From an uncultured Christensenella sp. (GTDB taxonomy: Bacteria; Bacillota; Clostridia; Christensenellales; UBA3700), in contig CAJUEA010000043.1 of assembly GCA_910584975.1 (NCBI GenBank), forward strand, positions 1 through 8,520: 8,520 bases of DNA, in the 5' to 3' direction. Made by a program: the position numbers and the translations under genes. This document shows positions 1-5,872 of this stretch, piece by piece (within the stretch, counting starts at the first letter, position 1; every line of letters starts with the position of its first letter). The notes beneath the pieces were generated by a model. The model was not told the DNA's origin. It made no database searches and saw nothing but the letters and a program-made list of their open reading frames with translations.

Positions 1-89
1 TCATGATCAGTAAGTCCACGATTGGTACTGTTTTGTACCAATGAATTAATTTGCTCTTGTTCTGCTCCATCTTTTAAAATAATAATCAT
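1..89 (-). CDS. aroF: Probable DAHP synthase (3-deoxy-7-phosphoheptulonate synthase), N-terminal fragment
   Basis: Only the first 29 codons are in the window; the gene runs off the left edge. DAHP synthase condenses phosphoenolpyruvate and erythrose 4-phosphate in the first step of the shikimate pathway. The visible protein begins MIIILKDGAEQEQI, and L26 and H29 sit where I recall the Thermotoga-type enzyme having them (MIVVLKPGSTEEDI..., L26, H29). This fits the ferredoxin-like regulatory domain at the N-terminus of that family. The start is set by an AGGAG Shine-Dalgarno at 96-100 with a 6-nt spacer. The gene follows a leader peptide rich in Tyr and Phe and a terminator, which supports an aromatic amino acid function independently. 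The catalytic barrel is not visible, so another protein with a similar N-terminus is possible. Confidence 0.7.
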   Translation of the reverse strand, partial: MIIILKDGAEQEQINSLVQNSTNRGLTDH

Positions 90-100
90 AAAAAACTCCT

Positions 101-130
101 AAAAAAAGCGACCTAATAAAATAGGTCGCT
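101..130 (-). terminator. Intrinsic terminator of the aromatic attenuator (arms C and D)
   Basis: On the minus strand AGCGACCTA (130-122) and TAGGTCGCT (115-107) form a perfect 9-bp stem with a 6-nt loop (121-116), followed directly by six T (106-101). The U-tract ends right at the AGGAG Shine-Dalgarno of the downstream gene, so termination here would release RNA just before the coding region. Because it lies between a strong promoter and the gene that promoter serves, it reads as a conditional terminator, not the end of an operon. Confidence 0.9.
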
Positions 131-159
131 AAATTTGTTAAATAAAAATTTAAGTAAGG

Positions 160-234
160 CTAAAGCGACCTTGATAAAATTTTACCAACGCTAAAGTAAA
201 AGTAATAGTTGTTAACGATAATAAGATTTTTCAT
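160..234 (-). CDS. Aromatic-rich leader peptide (24 aa) of the attenuator
   Basis: This short ORF begins with ATG at 234 and ends with TAG at 162-160. A GGAG Shine-Dalgarno at 244-241 lies 6 nt upstream. Residues 10-14 are Tyr-Tyr-Phe-Tyr-Phe (codons TAT TAC TTT TAC TTT, 207-193), preceded by two Asn. There is no Trp. Five consecutive aromatic codons in 24 residues, in an ORF inside the leader of an aromatic biosynthesis gene, is the signature of a control peptide whose translation is sensed and whose product has no other role. The stop codon lies just beyond arm B, so a ribosome that reaches it should cover B and favour the terminator. The peptide has no recognisable domain and I expect no stable product. 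Confidence 0.85.
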   Translation of the reverse strand: MKNLIIVNNYYFYFSVGKILSRSL

Positions 235-263
235 AGATTACTCCATCGCCTTTCTTTGCTAGT

Positions 264-292
264 ATTATATACCTAAACATTTTCAATGTCAA
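264..292 (-). promoter_or_regulatory. Consensus sigma-A promoter of the aromatic attenuator/DAHP synthase unit
   Basis: On the minus strand TTGACA (292-287) and TATAAT (269-264) are both perfect consensus hexamers separated by exactly 17 nt. The predicted start is an A near 257, about 13 nt before the leader Shine-Dalgarno. Immediately upstream of the -35 lies an A-tract (about 310-295) that could act as an UP element. A promoter this strong fits control exerted mainly after initiation, by attenuation. Confidence 0.88.
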
Positions 293-312
293 TACTTTTT
301 TTTTAATTTTGT

Positions 313-330
313 CATAAAAAATTTTTTATG
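313..330. repeat. 18-nt perfect palindrome upstream of the aromatic promoter
   Basis: The sequence CATAAAAAATTTTTTATG is its own reverse complement. It ends about 20 nt upstream of the -35 of the minus-strand promoter at 264-292, a position where an activator or repressor dimer could bind. It consists of A/T runs apart from the terminal C and G, so chance in AT-rich DNA is a real alternative. Confidence 0.45.
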
Positions 331-383
331 AAGGTATAATTACAGAAAATAATTGTATTTTGTATAAAAATATCTTCATATAT

Positions 384-414
384 TCATATCACAATATATT
401 GATATGATATCATA
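384..414. repeat. Overlapping AT-rich inverted repeats (TCATATCA/TGATATGA and TATGATATCATA)
   Basis: TCATATCA (384-391) and TGATATGA (400-407) are perfect inverted copies separated by 8 nt. The right arm overlaps the 12-nt palindrome TATGATATCATA (403-414). The motif ATATCA/TGATAT thus occurs several times within about 30 nt, as in a cluster of regulator sites. Function is unknown. Confidence 0.4.
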
Positions 415-492
415 CTTGCTCAAATATTCGCAAAAAATGTATTGTTTTTACTATTATTTGACAAATTTTAAAGCAATATATATCAAACTTTC

Positions 493-518
493 TGCATATG
501 ATAAAATATGCATATGCA
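493..518. repeat. Inverted repeat TGCATATG/CATATGCA downstream of glyA
   Basis: Perfect 8-nt arms (493-500 and 511-518) flank a 10-nt AT spacer, about 50 nt past the glyA stop. It could fold in the glyA 3' UTR, but on the minus strand the hairpin is followed by AGAAAGTTTG, not a T-run, so it is not a standard intrinsic terminator. It might instead be a weak 3'-end stabiliser or a binding site. Confidence 0.4.
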
Positions 519-569
519 AAAAATTCAAAAAGATTTTGTATTAATTTTGTTTTTAAAATAAGATATCAA

Positions 570-1820
570 TTATAAAATGTCATTTTCATAAAGAGGGAAT
601 TTTTCGCAAAGTTTTCCAACAATTTCAGAAACTTGTGCAATGGCTGCCTCTTTTTTCTCAATAATATCAGCAATGCAGTTACCGATAATAACCATTTCTT
701 CTTCTTTCATACCTCTTGTTGTTACAGCTGGAGTACCAACTCTGATACCAGATGTGATGAATGGTGAGCGAGTGTCAAACGGAATAGCATTTTTGTTTAC
801 TGTGATATGTGCCTCGTCAAGCAATGCTTCAAGCTCTTTACCAGTGATGTCATAATTTGTAAGGTCAAGCAACATCAAATGGTTGTCAGTACCACCACTT
901 ACCAATTTAATGCCACGGCTCAACAACACCTCTGCAAGTTTTTTTGCATTTTTAACAACTTGCTTTTGATAGTTTACAAATTCCTCACTCATTGCCTCTT
1001 TCAAAGCAACAGCTTTAGCAGCAATAATGTGCTCTAGTGGACCACCTTGTGTACCTGGGAAAACAGCTTTGTTTATTTGTTTGCCGTATTCTTCTTTGCA
1101 CAAAATCAAGCCACCTCTTGGACCTCTTAAAGTCTTGTGAGTTGTTGTTGTAACAACATCTGCATAAGGAACTGGATTTTGATGACAACCAGCCGCAATC
1201 AAGCCAGCAATGTGTGCAATATCAACCATAAGAATAGCACCAACTTTGTCTGCAACTTCACGGAATTTTGCAAAATCAATTTCTCTTGGATAAGCACTTG
1301 CACCTGCCAAAATCAACTTTGGTTTGCTCTCCAAAGCAATTCTCTCAAGCTCCTCATAATCAATTCTACCTGTTTCCTTATCAACTCCATAAGGTACAAT
1401 ATTAAAGTATTTACCACTGATGTTTACAGGACTGCCATGAGATAGATGTCCACCATGAGCAAGATTCATACCCATAATTGTATCGCCCGGCTCAAGCAAT
1501 GCGAAAAATACAGAAATGTTTGCAGATGTTCCACAATGTGGTTGAACATTTGCGCAATCTGCACCAAAAAGTTTTTTAGCACGCTCAATTGCAAGGTTCT
1601 CAACATCGTCAACATACATACAGCCACCATAATATCTTTTGCCTGGCAAACCTTCTGCATACTTGTTTGTCAAGTGAGTGCCAGCAGCTGCAAGCACTGT
1701 TGGGCTTACAATGTTTTCACTTGCAATAAGCTCAAGATTACCTCTTTGTCTTACAAGCTCTTTCATCATACTTTCGTACAATTCTGGGTCATTTTTCTTA
1801 ATAATTGATAAATCCATCAT
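570..1820 (-). CDS. glyA: Serine hydroxymethyltransferase
   Basis: This PLP enzyme interconverts serine plus tetrahydrofolate with glycine plus 5,10-methylenetetrahydrofolate in the cytosol, the main source of one-carbon units. At 416 aa it has the full bacterial length and aligns end to end with the family. The PLP lysine is K229 in TTTTHKTLRGPRGG, the same number as in E. coli. D200 and H203 (VDIAHIAG) lie under the PLP ring, E56 is in the YAEGLPGKRYYGG motif, H125 is in AHGGHLSHGSPVN, and R360 (SGIRVGTPA) binds the substrate carboxylate. Two ATGs are adjacent (1820 and 1817). The first is chosen because AGAGG at 1833-1829 then has an 8-nt spacer. The gene follows tcdA after 111 nt of very AT-rich DNA in which I see no convincing promoter or terminator, so cotranscription with tcdA is possible. 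There is no glycine riboswitch in that gap. Its product supplies the methylene-THF used by TrmFO, encoded at the other end of the window. Confidence 0.97.
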   Translation of the reverse strand: MMDLSIIKKNDPELYESMMKELVRQRGNLELIASENIVSPTVLAAAGTHLTNKYAEGLPGKRYYGGCMYVDDVENLAIERAKKLFGADCANVQPHCGTSANISVFFALLEPGDTIMGMNLAHGGHLSHGSPVNISGKYFNIVPYGVDKETGRIDYEELERIALESKPKLILAGASAYPREIDFAKFREVADKVGAILMVDIAHIAGLIAAGCHQNPVPYADVVTTTTHKTLRGPRGGLILCKEEYGKQINKAVFPGTQGGPLEHIIAAKAVALKEAMSEEFVNYQKQVVKNAKKLAEVLLSRGIKLVSGGTDNHLMLLDLTNYDITGKELEALLDEAHITVNKNAIPFDTRSPFITSGIRVGTPAVTTRGMKEEEMVIIGNCIADIIEKKEAAIAQVSEIVGKLCEKFPLYENDIL

Positions 1821-1931
1821 ATTTTATACCTCTGTTATTTATTTTTTATTTAAAACTTATTTGCTTTTAACAAACAATTTATTTTTATATATTTTTTTAC
1901 AATTCTTGATTATTAATTGCTAATATACCTT

Positions 1932-2618
1932 TTAACTTTCCTTTAGCAACTGATTAATCACATATCCACCCAATTTAACACCTGCAAGTGATGGCAAGTA
2001 AGCAATGCTACCAATCACATTGTCATTTGTTCGCAACGGAATTGTATTGCTTGTGACTGTATCCAAATTTGTTACGCCATTATCTTTAAGCAATTTACGC
2101 ATTTTTTTTGCAAGCTTGTCATTTTGTGTTTTAAAGATATCAATCACTTGAAAATCACTGAGCTGCACTCTGTTTCCTGCGCCCATTGCACTTACAATGT
2201 TATAATCTTTTGCTTTTGCAGTCAAAATAAGCAATAATTTGTCCTGTACGCTGTCAATAGCGTCAATAACATAATCATAATGCCTGTCAAAAATCACATC
2301 GCGTGTTTGCTCATTAAAACGCACATTTAAAGCTCTGACATTGACAGACGGATTGATATCTTTCATTCGCATCTCAAAAACTTCAACTTTTGACTTGCCT
2401 ATTGTGGAATGTGTGGCAATTATTTGACGATTAATATTTGTAATATCAACATTATCGCCGTCAACTATGGTAAAATTGCCAATCCCACACCTTGTCAGAA
2501 TTTCAAGTGCATAACCACCAACACCACCAACGCCCACAATAAGTATATTGCAATTTTTCAATTTTTCAAGTGAACTTTCGCCAATCAAAAGCTTTGTTCT
2601 GTCAAAAATATCTGCCAT
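1932..2618 (-). CDS. tcdA: tRNA threonylcarbamoyladenosine dehydratase (ThiF/E1-like)
   Basis: TcdA (YgdL/CsdL; YrvM in B. subtilis) uses ATP to cyclise t6A to ct6A at position 37 of ANN-decoding tRNAs. The 228-aa protein has the E1-like Rossmann nucleotide site GVGGVGG (residues 29-35), an acidic pair at D53 and D55, the ATP-binding NINRQ (61-65), and the DAID motif (119-122). The family block SAMGAGNR...DIFKTQNDKLAKKMR (143-174) and the C-terminal GSIAYLPSLAG (203-213) are characteristic of TcdA and separate it from ThiF and MoeB, whose paired Zn cysteines are absent. GGAG at 2626-2623 precedes the ATG with a short 4-nt spacer. It lies downstream of hisS-aspS, the same order as in B. subtilis, consistent with a tRNA role. 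A separate promoter is likely in the 144-nt gap before it. Confidence 0.92.
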   Translation of the reverse strand: MADIFDRTKLLIGESSLEKLKNCNILIVGVGGVGGYALEILTRCGIGNFTIVDGDNVDITNINRQIIATHSTIGKSKVEVFEMRMKDINPSVNVRALNVRFNEQTRDVIFDRHYDYVIDAIDSVQDKLLLILTAKAKDYNIVSAMGAGNRVQLSDFQVIDIFKTQNDKLAKKMRKLLKDNGVTNLDTVTSNTIPLRTNDNVIGSIAYLPSLAGVKLGGYVINQLLKES

Positions 2619-2666
2619 AGTGCTCCAATTTAGTCAGCCGATTTCAAAGTCTTTACTCGGCGAATG

Positions 2667-2694
2667 ATTTTACAAAATAATTTTAAATTTTCAA
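2667..2694 (-). promoter_or_regulatory. Candidate sigma-A promoter for tcdA
   Basis: On the minus strand TTGAAA (2694-2689) and TAAAAT (2672-2667) each match consensus at five of six positions with a 16-nt spacer. The predicted start near 2660 gives a short leader of about 40 nt that includes a small GCCGA/TCGGC hairpin (2661-2637, 15-nt loop). The region is AT-rich, so chance matches are likely. The 144-nt aspS-tcdA gap makes a promoter reasonable, though read-through from aspS is also possible. Confidence 0.4.
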
Positions 2695-2762
2695 AATCAA
2701 ATTTTTTGTGATTAATTACCATATCGCAATTAAAAGATATTATCATCTTCTATTTATCATAA

Positions 2763-4553
2763 TCAATCTTGTGGATTGTTGATTTCAAGAAACAATTCTT
2801 TCAATTGTATATCGTCAACTTTGCTTGGTGCATCTGACATCAAGCAAGACGCATTTTGCACTTTAGGGAAAGCAATAACATCTTTTATATTGTCCGTGCC
2901 TGTTACAAGCATAACCAATCTGTCAAGACCAAATGCAAGTCCTCCATGAGGTGGTGCACCATATTTGAAGGCATCAACAAAGAAACCAAAACGATTTTTA
3001 ATGTCTTCCTCTGTCATACCAAGCATTGCAAACATTTTTTCTTGCATTTTTACATTGTGGATACGGATTGAACCACCACCAGCCTCTTGACCATTAATAA
3101 CAAAGTCGTAGGCATTTGCTCTTGCTTTGCCAGGATCTGTATCAAGCAATGGAATATCCTCTGCTTTTACTGAAGTGAATGGATGATGAACAGCACAATA
3201 CCTGCCAGCCTCTTCATCATACTCAAGCAATGGGAAGTCAGTTACCCACAAGAAATCATATTGTGATTTATCATACAAATTGTAAGTGTCTGCAATATGA
3301 CATCTTAGGCCACCCAAAGTGTCAAGAACAAGTTTAGTTTTGTCTGCAATAATAAGCAACAAGTCGCCTTGCTCTGCATTCATTGTCTTATAAATTGCTT
3401 GCATTTGCTCCTCTGTCATAAATTTTGCAAAAGAAGATGTGTTTCCTTCTGCCTTAAGAGCAACCCATGCCAAACCTTTTACGCCATAACCTTTGGCAAA
3501 CTCTCCAAGTGCATCAATTTGTTTTCTTGTAAGTGTTGCTAAGCCTTTTGCATTAATACCACGAATGCTGCCACCATTTGCCAAAACATTTGCAAAAACG
3601 CTGAAATCTGTGCCTTTAACTGCCTCAGAAATATCTTTGATTTTTAAATCAAATCTTGTGTCAGGCTTATCACTGCCGTAGTTTTCCATAGCCTCTGCAT
3701 AAGGAATTTTACGAAATTCGCCAACTTTCAAATTCATACCCAAGCATTGATTAAAAACTTCACAAATCAAGCCTTCGGCAATTTCCATAACATCCTCGTC
3801 TTTTTCTACATAACTCATTTCAAGGTCAATTTGAGAAAACTCAGGTTGTCTGTTTGCTCTCAAATCTTCGTCACGGAAACATCTTGCAATTTGATAATAT
3901 CTGTCAAAGCCTGCAATCATAAGCAACTGTTTGAAAAGTTGTGGAGATTGTGGAAGCGCATAAAATTCGCCGGGATGTATTCTTGATGGAACAAGATAGT
4001 CCCTTGCACCCTCTGGAGTTGATTTTCCTAAGAAAGGTGTTTCAATATCCAAAAAGCCTTTTGAATCCAAAAAATCGCGTGCAATTTTTGTGATTTTGCT
4101 TCTTGTTATAAGTATATTTTGCAAAGAAGGTCTGCGCAAATCCAAATATCTGTATTTAAGTTTTGTTACATCGCCAACTTTTGCATCATCACTAATGACA
4201 AATGGTGTAACCTCTGCCTCATTAAGTATTTTTAAATCTTGTGCAATAATCTCAATTTCGCCTGTTGGCAAATTTTTGTTGATATTGCTGCCTCTTGAAC
4301 GGACAATACCCTTTACGCAAACAACAAACTCATTACGCAATTTGGTAGCTTTTTCAAAAATATCACTTGGTGTGCTGTCATCAAATGAAACTTGAACAAT
4401 ACCAGCTCTGTCCCTAACATCAATAAAAATCAAATTGCCAAGGTTACGATATTTTCCTACAAATCCCATACAAACAACTTCTTTGTCAATGTCACTTTTT
4501 CTGAACTCACCACAAAGTTTTGTGCGTTTGTAACCACCAATCAATTCAGCCAT
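2763..4553 (-). CDS. aspS: Aspartyl-tRNA synthetase (bacterial type, class IIb)
   Basis: It charges tRNA-Asp with aspartate in the cytosol. At 596 aa it has the full bacterial length. The order is an N-terminal OB-fold anticodon domain (about 1-110), motif 1 (about 149-175), motif 2 FRDEDLRANRQPEF (226-239), a bacterial GAD insertion (about 288-425), then GGGSIRIHN (492-500) and motif 3 GGLAFGLDRL (537-546, R545). L38 sits where discriminating AspRS has Leu and non-discriminating enzymes have His, which points to a tRNA-Asp-specific enzyme. The second discriminating position is ambiguous because the loop RSRGSNIN is one residue shorter than in E. coli. The anticodon loop reads FVGKYRNLGN where E. 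coli has WVNRRRDLGS, a noticeable drift. The ATG lies 2 nt past the hisS stop; its Shine-Dalgarno (AAGGAAGG, 4570-4563, 9-nt spacer) lies inside hisS, so the two are probably translationally coupled. Confidence 0.96.
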   Translation of the reverse strand: MAELIGGYKRTKLCGEFRKSDIDKEVVCMGFVGKYRNLGNLIFIDVRDRAGIVQVSFDDSTPSDIFEKATKLRNEFVVCVKGIVRSRGSNINKNLPTGEIEIIAQDLKILNEAEVTPFVISDDAKVGDVTKLKYRYLDLRRPSLQNILITRSKITKIARDFLDSKGFLDIETPFLGKSTPEGARDYLVPSRIHPGEFYALPQSPQLFKQLLMIAGFDRYYQIARCFRDEDLRANRQPEFSQIDLEMSYVEKDEDVMEIAEGLICEVFNQCLGMNLKVGEFRKIPYAEAMENYGSDKPDTRFDLKIKDISEAVKGTDFSVFANVLANGGSIRGINAKGLATLTRKQIDALGEFAKGYGVKGLAWVALKAEGNTSSFAKFMTEEQMQAIYKTMNAEQGDLLLIIADKTKLVLDTLGGLRCHIADTYNLYDKSQYDFLWVTDFPLLEYDEEAGRYCAVHHPFTSVKAEDIPLLDTDPGKARANAYDFVINGQEAGGGSIRIHNVKMQEKMFAMLGMTEEDIKNRFGFFVDAFKYGAPPHGGLAFGLDRLVMLVTGTDNIKDVIAFPKVQNASCLMSDAPSKVDDIQLKELFLEINNPQD

Positions 4554-4555
4554 AA

Positions 4556-5812
4556 TTATTTACCTTCCTTTATTAAATCAAAAATTTTATCTAATTTTAC
4601 AATAGTGTTTTCACTGCTTTGCATATTTTTTAATGAGCAACAATCGCTCTTCAATTCATCTTCGCCCAAAATAGCTACATATTTTGCACCAAGCTTATTG
4701 GCGTATTTCATTTGAGCTTTTGCACTTCTTGCCATCAAATCTTGTTCAACTCTCAAGCCTTTTGACCTTAAGTCTGTCACAAATTTCAATGCAATCTGTC
4801 TTCCTTTTTCACAAATTGGAGCAACATAAACATCAATTTTTTCAGCCTCGCCACATGGCAAACCAAGATTTTCAAGCATCAAAATAAGCCTTTCCAAGCC
4901 CATACCAAAGCCGACAGCAGGACAAGCATTTCCACCAACTTGCTCAACCAAATTGTTATATCTGCCACCACCACAAATGGTGCCTTGTGCACCAACATTG
5001 TTGCTTATAAACTCAAAAACTGTTCTTGTGTAATAATCCAGTCCTCTTACAATTTGAGGATTAACAACAAAATCTATATTAAGATTTTGTAGGCCATTGC
5101 AAACTGCATTGTGATGCTCACGGCAACTATCGCACAAATAATCCAAAACTTTAGGTGCATTTTTAAGCAGTTGTTTGCAACTATCCTCTTTGCAATCCAA
5201 AATTCTAAGTGGATTTTTGTCAAATCTTTCGCGACAAGTAAAGCAAAGTTTGTCAAAATTATCTTTCAAAAAGCCTTTTAAAGCCTCATTGTATTTTGCT
5301 CTACACTCTGGGCAACCAATACTGTTTATGTTAAGTGTAATGTTGTTTACGCCAAGTTTATCAAAAATACTTTTTGCAATCAGCATAACCTCGATATCGG
5401 CAATTGGACTATCACTGCCAAAATATTCAACACCAAACTGATGATGCTCTCTCAATCTGCCATTTTGAGGTTTTTCATAACGAAAAACAGGCGTGATATA
5501 GTACATTTTTGTTGGCTGAGGCTGTGCAAAAATACTGTTTTCAATAAACGCTCTTGCAACACCAGCAGTGCCTTCAGGCTTAAGCGTAATGCTACGCTCT
5601 CCCTTGTCTAAAAATGTGTACATTTCCTTATTGACAATATCTGTTGTGTCGCCCACGCCACGCAAAAAAAGCTCTGTATGCTCAAAAGTTGGTGTTCTTA
5701 TTTCTTTCACACAAAAGTTTTCTGCCACACTTTTAACAAGATTTTCAATATAATGCCATTTGTAACTTTCGCTCGGAATGACATCTTTTGTTCCTTTTGG
5801 AATATTAATCAT
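4556..5812 (-). CDS. hisS: Histidyl-tRNA synthetase with Cys-rich insertion
   Basis: It charges tRNA-His with histidine; class IIa. The 418-aa protein starts MINIPKGTKDVIPSESYKW, typical of clostridial HisRS. Motif 2 is FRYEKPQNGRLREHHQFG (110-127), the histidine-specific loop is VRGLDYYTRTVFEF (255-268), GGGRYNNLVEQVGG follows at 281-294, and motif 3 is AVGFGMGLERL (299-309). The C-terminal anticodon domain covers about 325-418. An insertion at about 163-235 carries four cysteine pairs: C167/C170, C190/C193, C207/C212 and C227/C230. Similar pairs are known to me in clostridial HisRS and suggest structural zinc; B. subtilis keeps only part of them. The start is set by GAGAAGG (5825-5819) with a 6-nt spacer. 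It lies 60 nt after hslU and 2 nt before aspS. There is no room for a T-box upstream. Confidence 0.96.
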   Translation of the reverse strand: MINIPKGTKDVIPSESYKWHYIENLVKSVAENFCVKEIRTPTFEHTELFLRGVGDTTDIVNKEMYTFLDKGERSITLKPEGTAGVARAFIENSIFAQPQPTKMYYITPVFRYEKPQNGRLREHHQFGVEYFGSDSPIADIEVMLIAKSIFDKLGVNNITLNINSIGCPECRAKYNEALKGFLKDNFDKLCFTCRERFDKNPLRILDCKEDSCKQLLKNAPKVLDYLCDSCREHHNAVCNGLQNLNIDFVVNPQIVRGLDYYTRTVFEFISNNVGAQGTICGGGRYNNLVEQVGGNACPAVGFGMGLERLILMLENLGLPCGEAEKIDVYVAPICEKGRQIALKFVTDLRSKGLRVEQDLMARSAKAQMKYANKLGAKYVAILGEDELKSDCCSLKNMQSSENTIVKLDKIFDLIKEGK

Positions 5813-5872
5813 TTTATACCTTCTCTACCAAATTGCTTATATCGCATTTGCAGCAATATTTAAAGCAAATTT

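Larger units (their letters stand above)
101..257 (-). promoter_or_regulatory. Phe/Tyr-responsive ribosome-mediated transcription attenuator leader
   Basis: This is the leader RNA, with a predicted start near 257, upstream of the DAHP synthase gene. Four arms are visible on the minus strand. Arm A (192-182) pairs with arm B (177-164) as 11 bp including one G-U, with a 3-nt bulge and a 4-nt loop. Arm B (171-164, AGGTCGCT) is a perfect 8-nt complement of arm C (130-123), forming an antiterminator. Arm C also pairs with arm D (115-107) to form the terminator. B and D share AGGTCGCT, so they compete for C. Arm A starts right after the Tyr/Phe codons of the leader ORF. A ribosome stalled there for lack of charged Tyr- or Phe-tRNA would cover A, free B to hold C, and let transcription continue. 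A 6-bp stem (TTAAAT/ATTTAA, 153-138) lies in the B-C loop. The arms are seen directly; the mechanism is inferred from trp and pheA attenuation. Confidence 0.85.
301..569. other. AT-rich intergenic stretch with inverted repeats, no gene seen
   Basis: No coding region can be supported on either strand between the glyA stop and the aromatic promoter. The stretch holds several perfect AT-rich inverted repeats: an 18-nt palindrome at 313-330, an 8-bp repeat with an 8-nt loop at 384-407 that runs into a 12-nt palindrome at 403-414, and an 8-bp repeat (TGCATATG/CATATGCA) at 493-518 with a 10-nt loop. None is followed on the minus strand by a U-tract, so I see no convincing terminator for glyA. Confidence 0.6.

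Noticed and set aside
313..330. Palindrome as the glyA intrinsic terminator
   Set aside because: The stem is almost only A-T pairs and on the minus strand it is followed by an A-rich stretch, not a U-tract.
309..340. Plus-strand TTGTCA and TATAAT as a divergent promoter
   Set aside because: The spacing is 20 nt, outside the normal range, and no plus-strand gene follows.
458..486. Plus-strand TTGACA with a downstream TATCAA as a promoter for an antisense or small RNA
   Set aside because: The -10 is poor, no ORF or terminator follows on the plus strand before the antisense of glyA, and such matches are expected in AT-rich DNA.
1821..1931. glyA promoter or tcdA terminator in the 111-nt gap
   Set aside because: Only weak hexamer matches (TTGTTT with TTAAAT) and a 5-bp CAATT/AATTG stem with no U-tract are present; nothing stands out from the AT background.
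5813..5872. T-box or other riboswitch before hisS
   Set aside because: The gap is only 60 nt, with no T-box sequence and no terminator hairpin.
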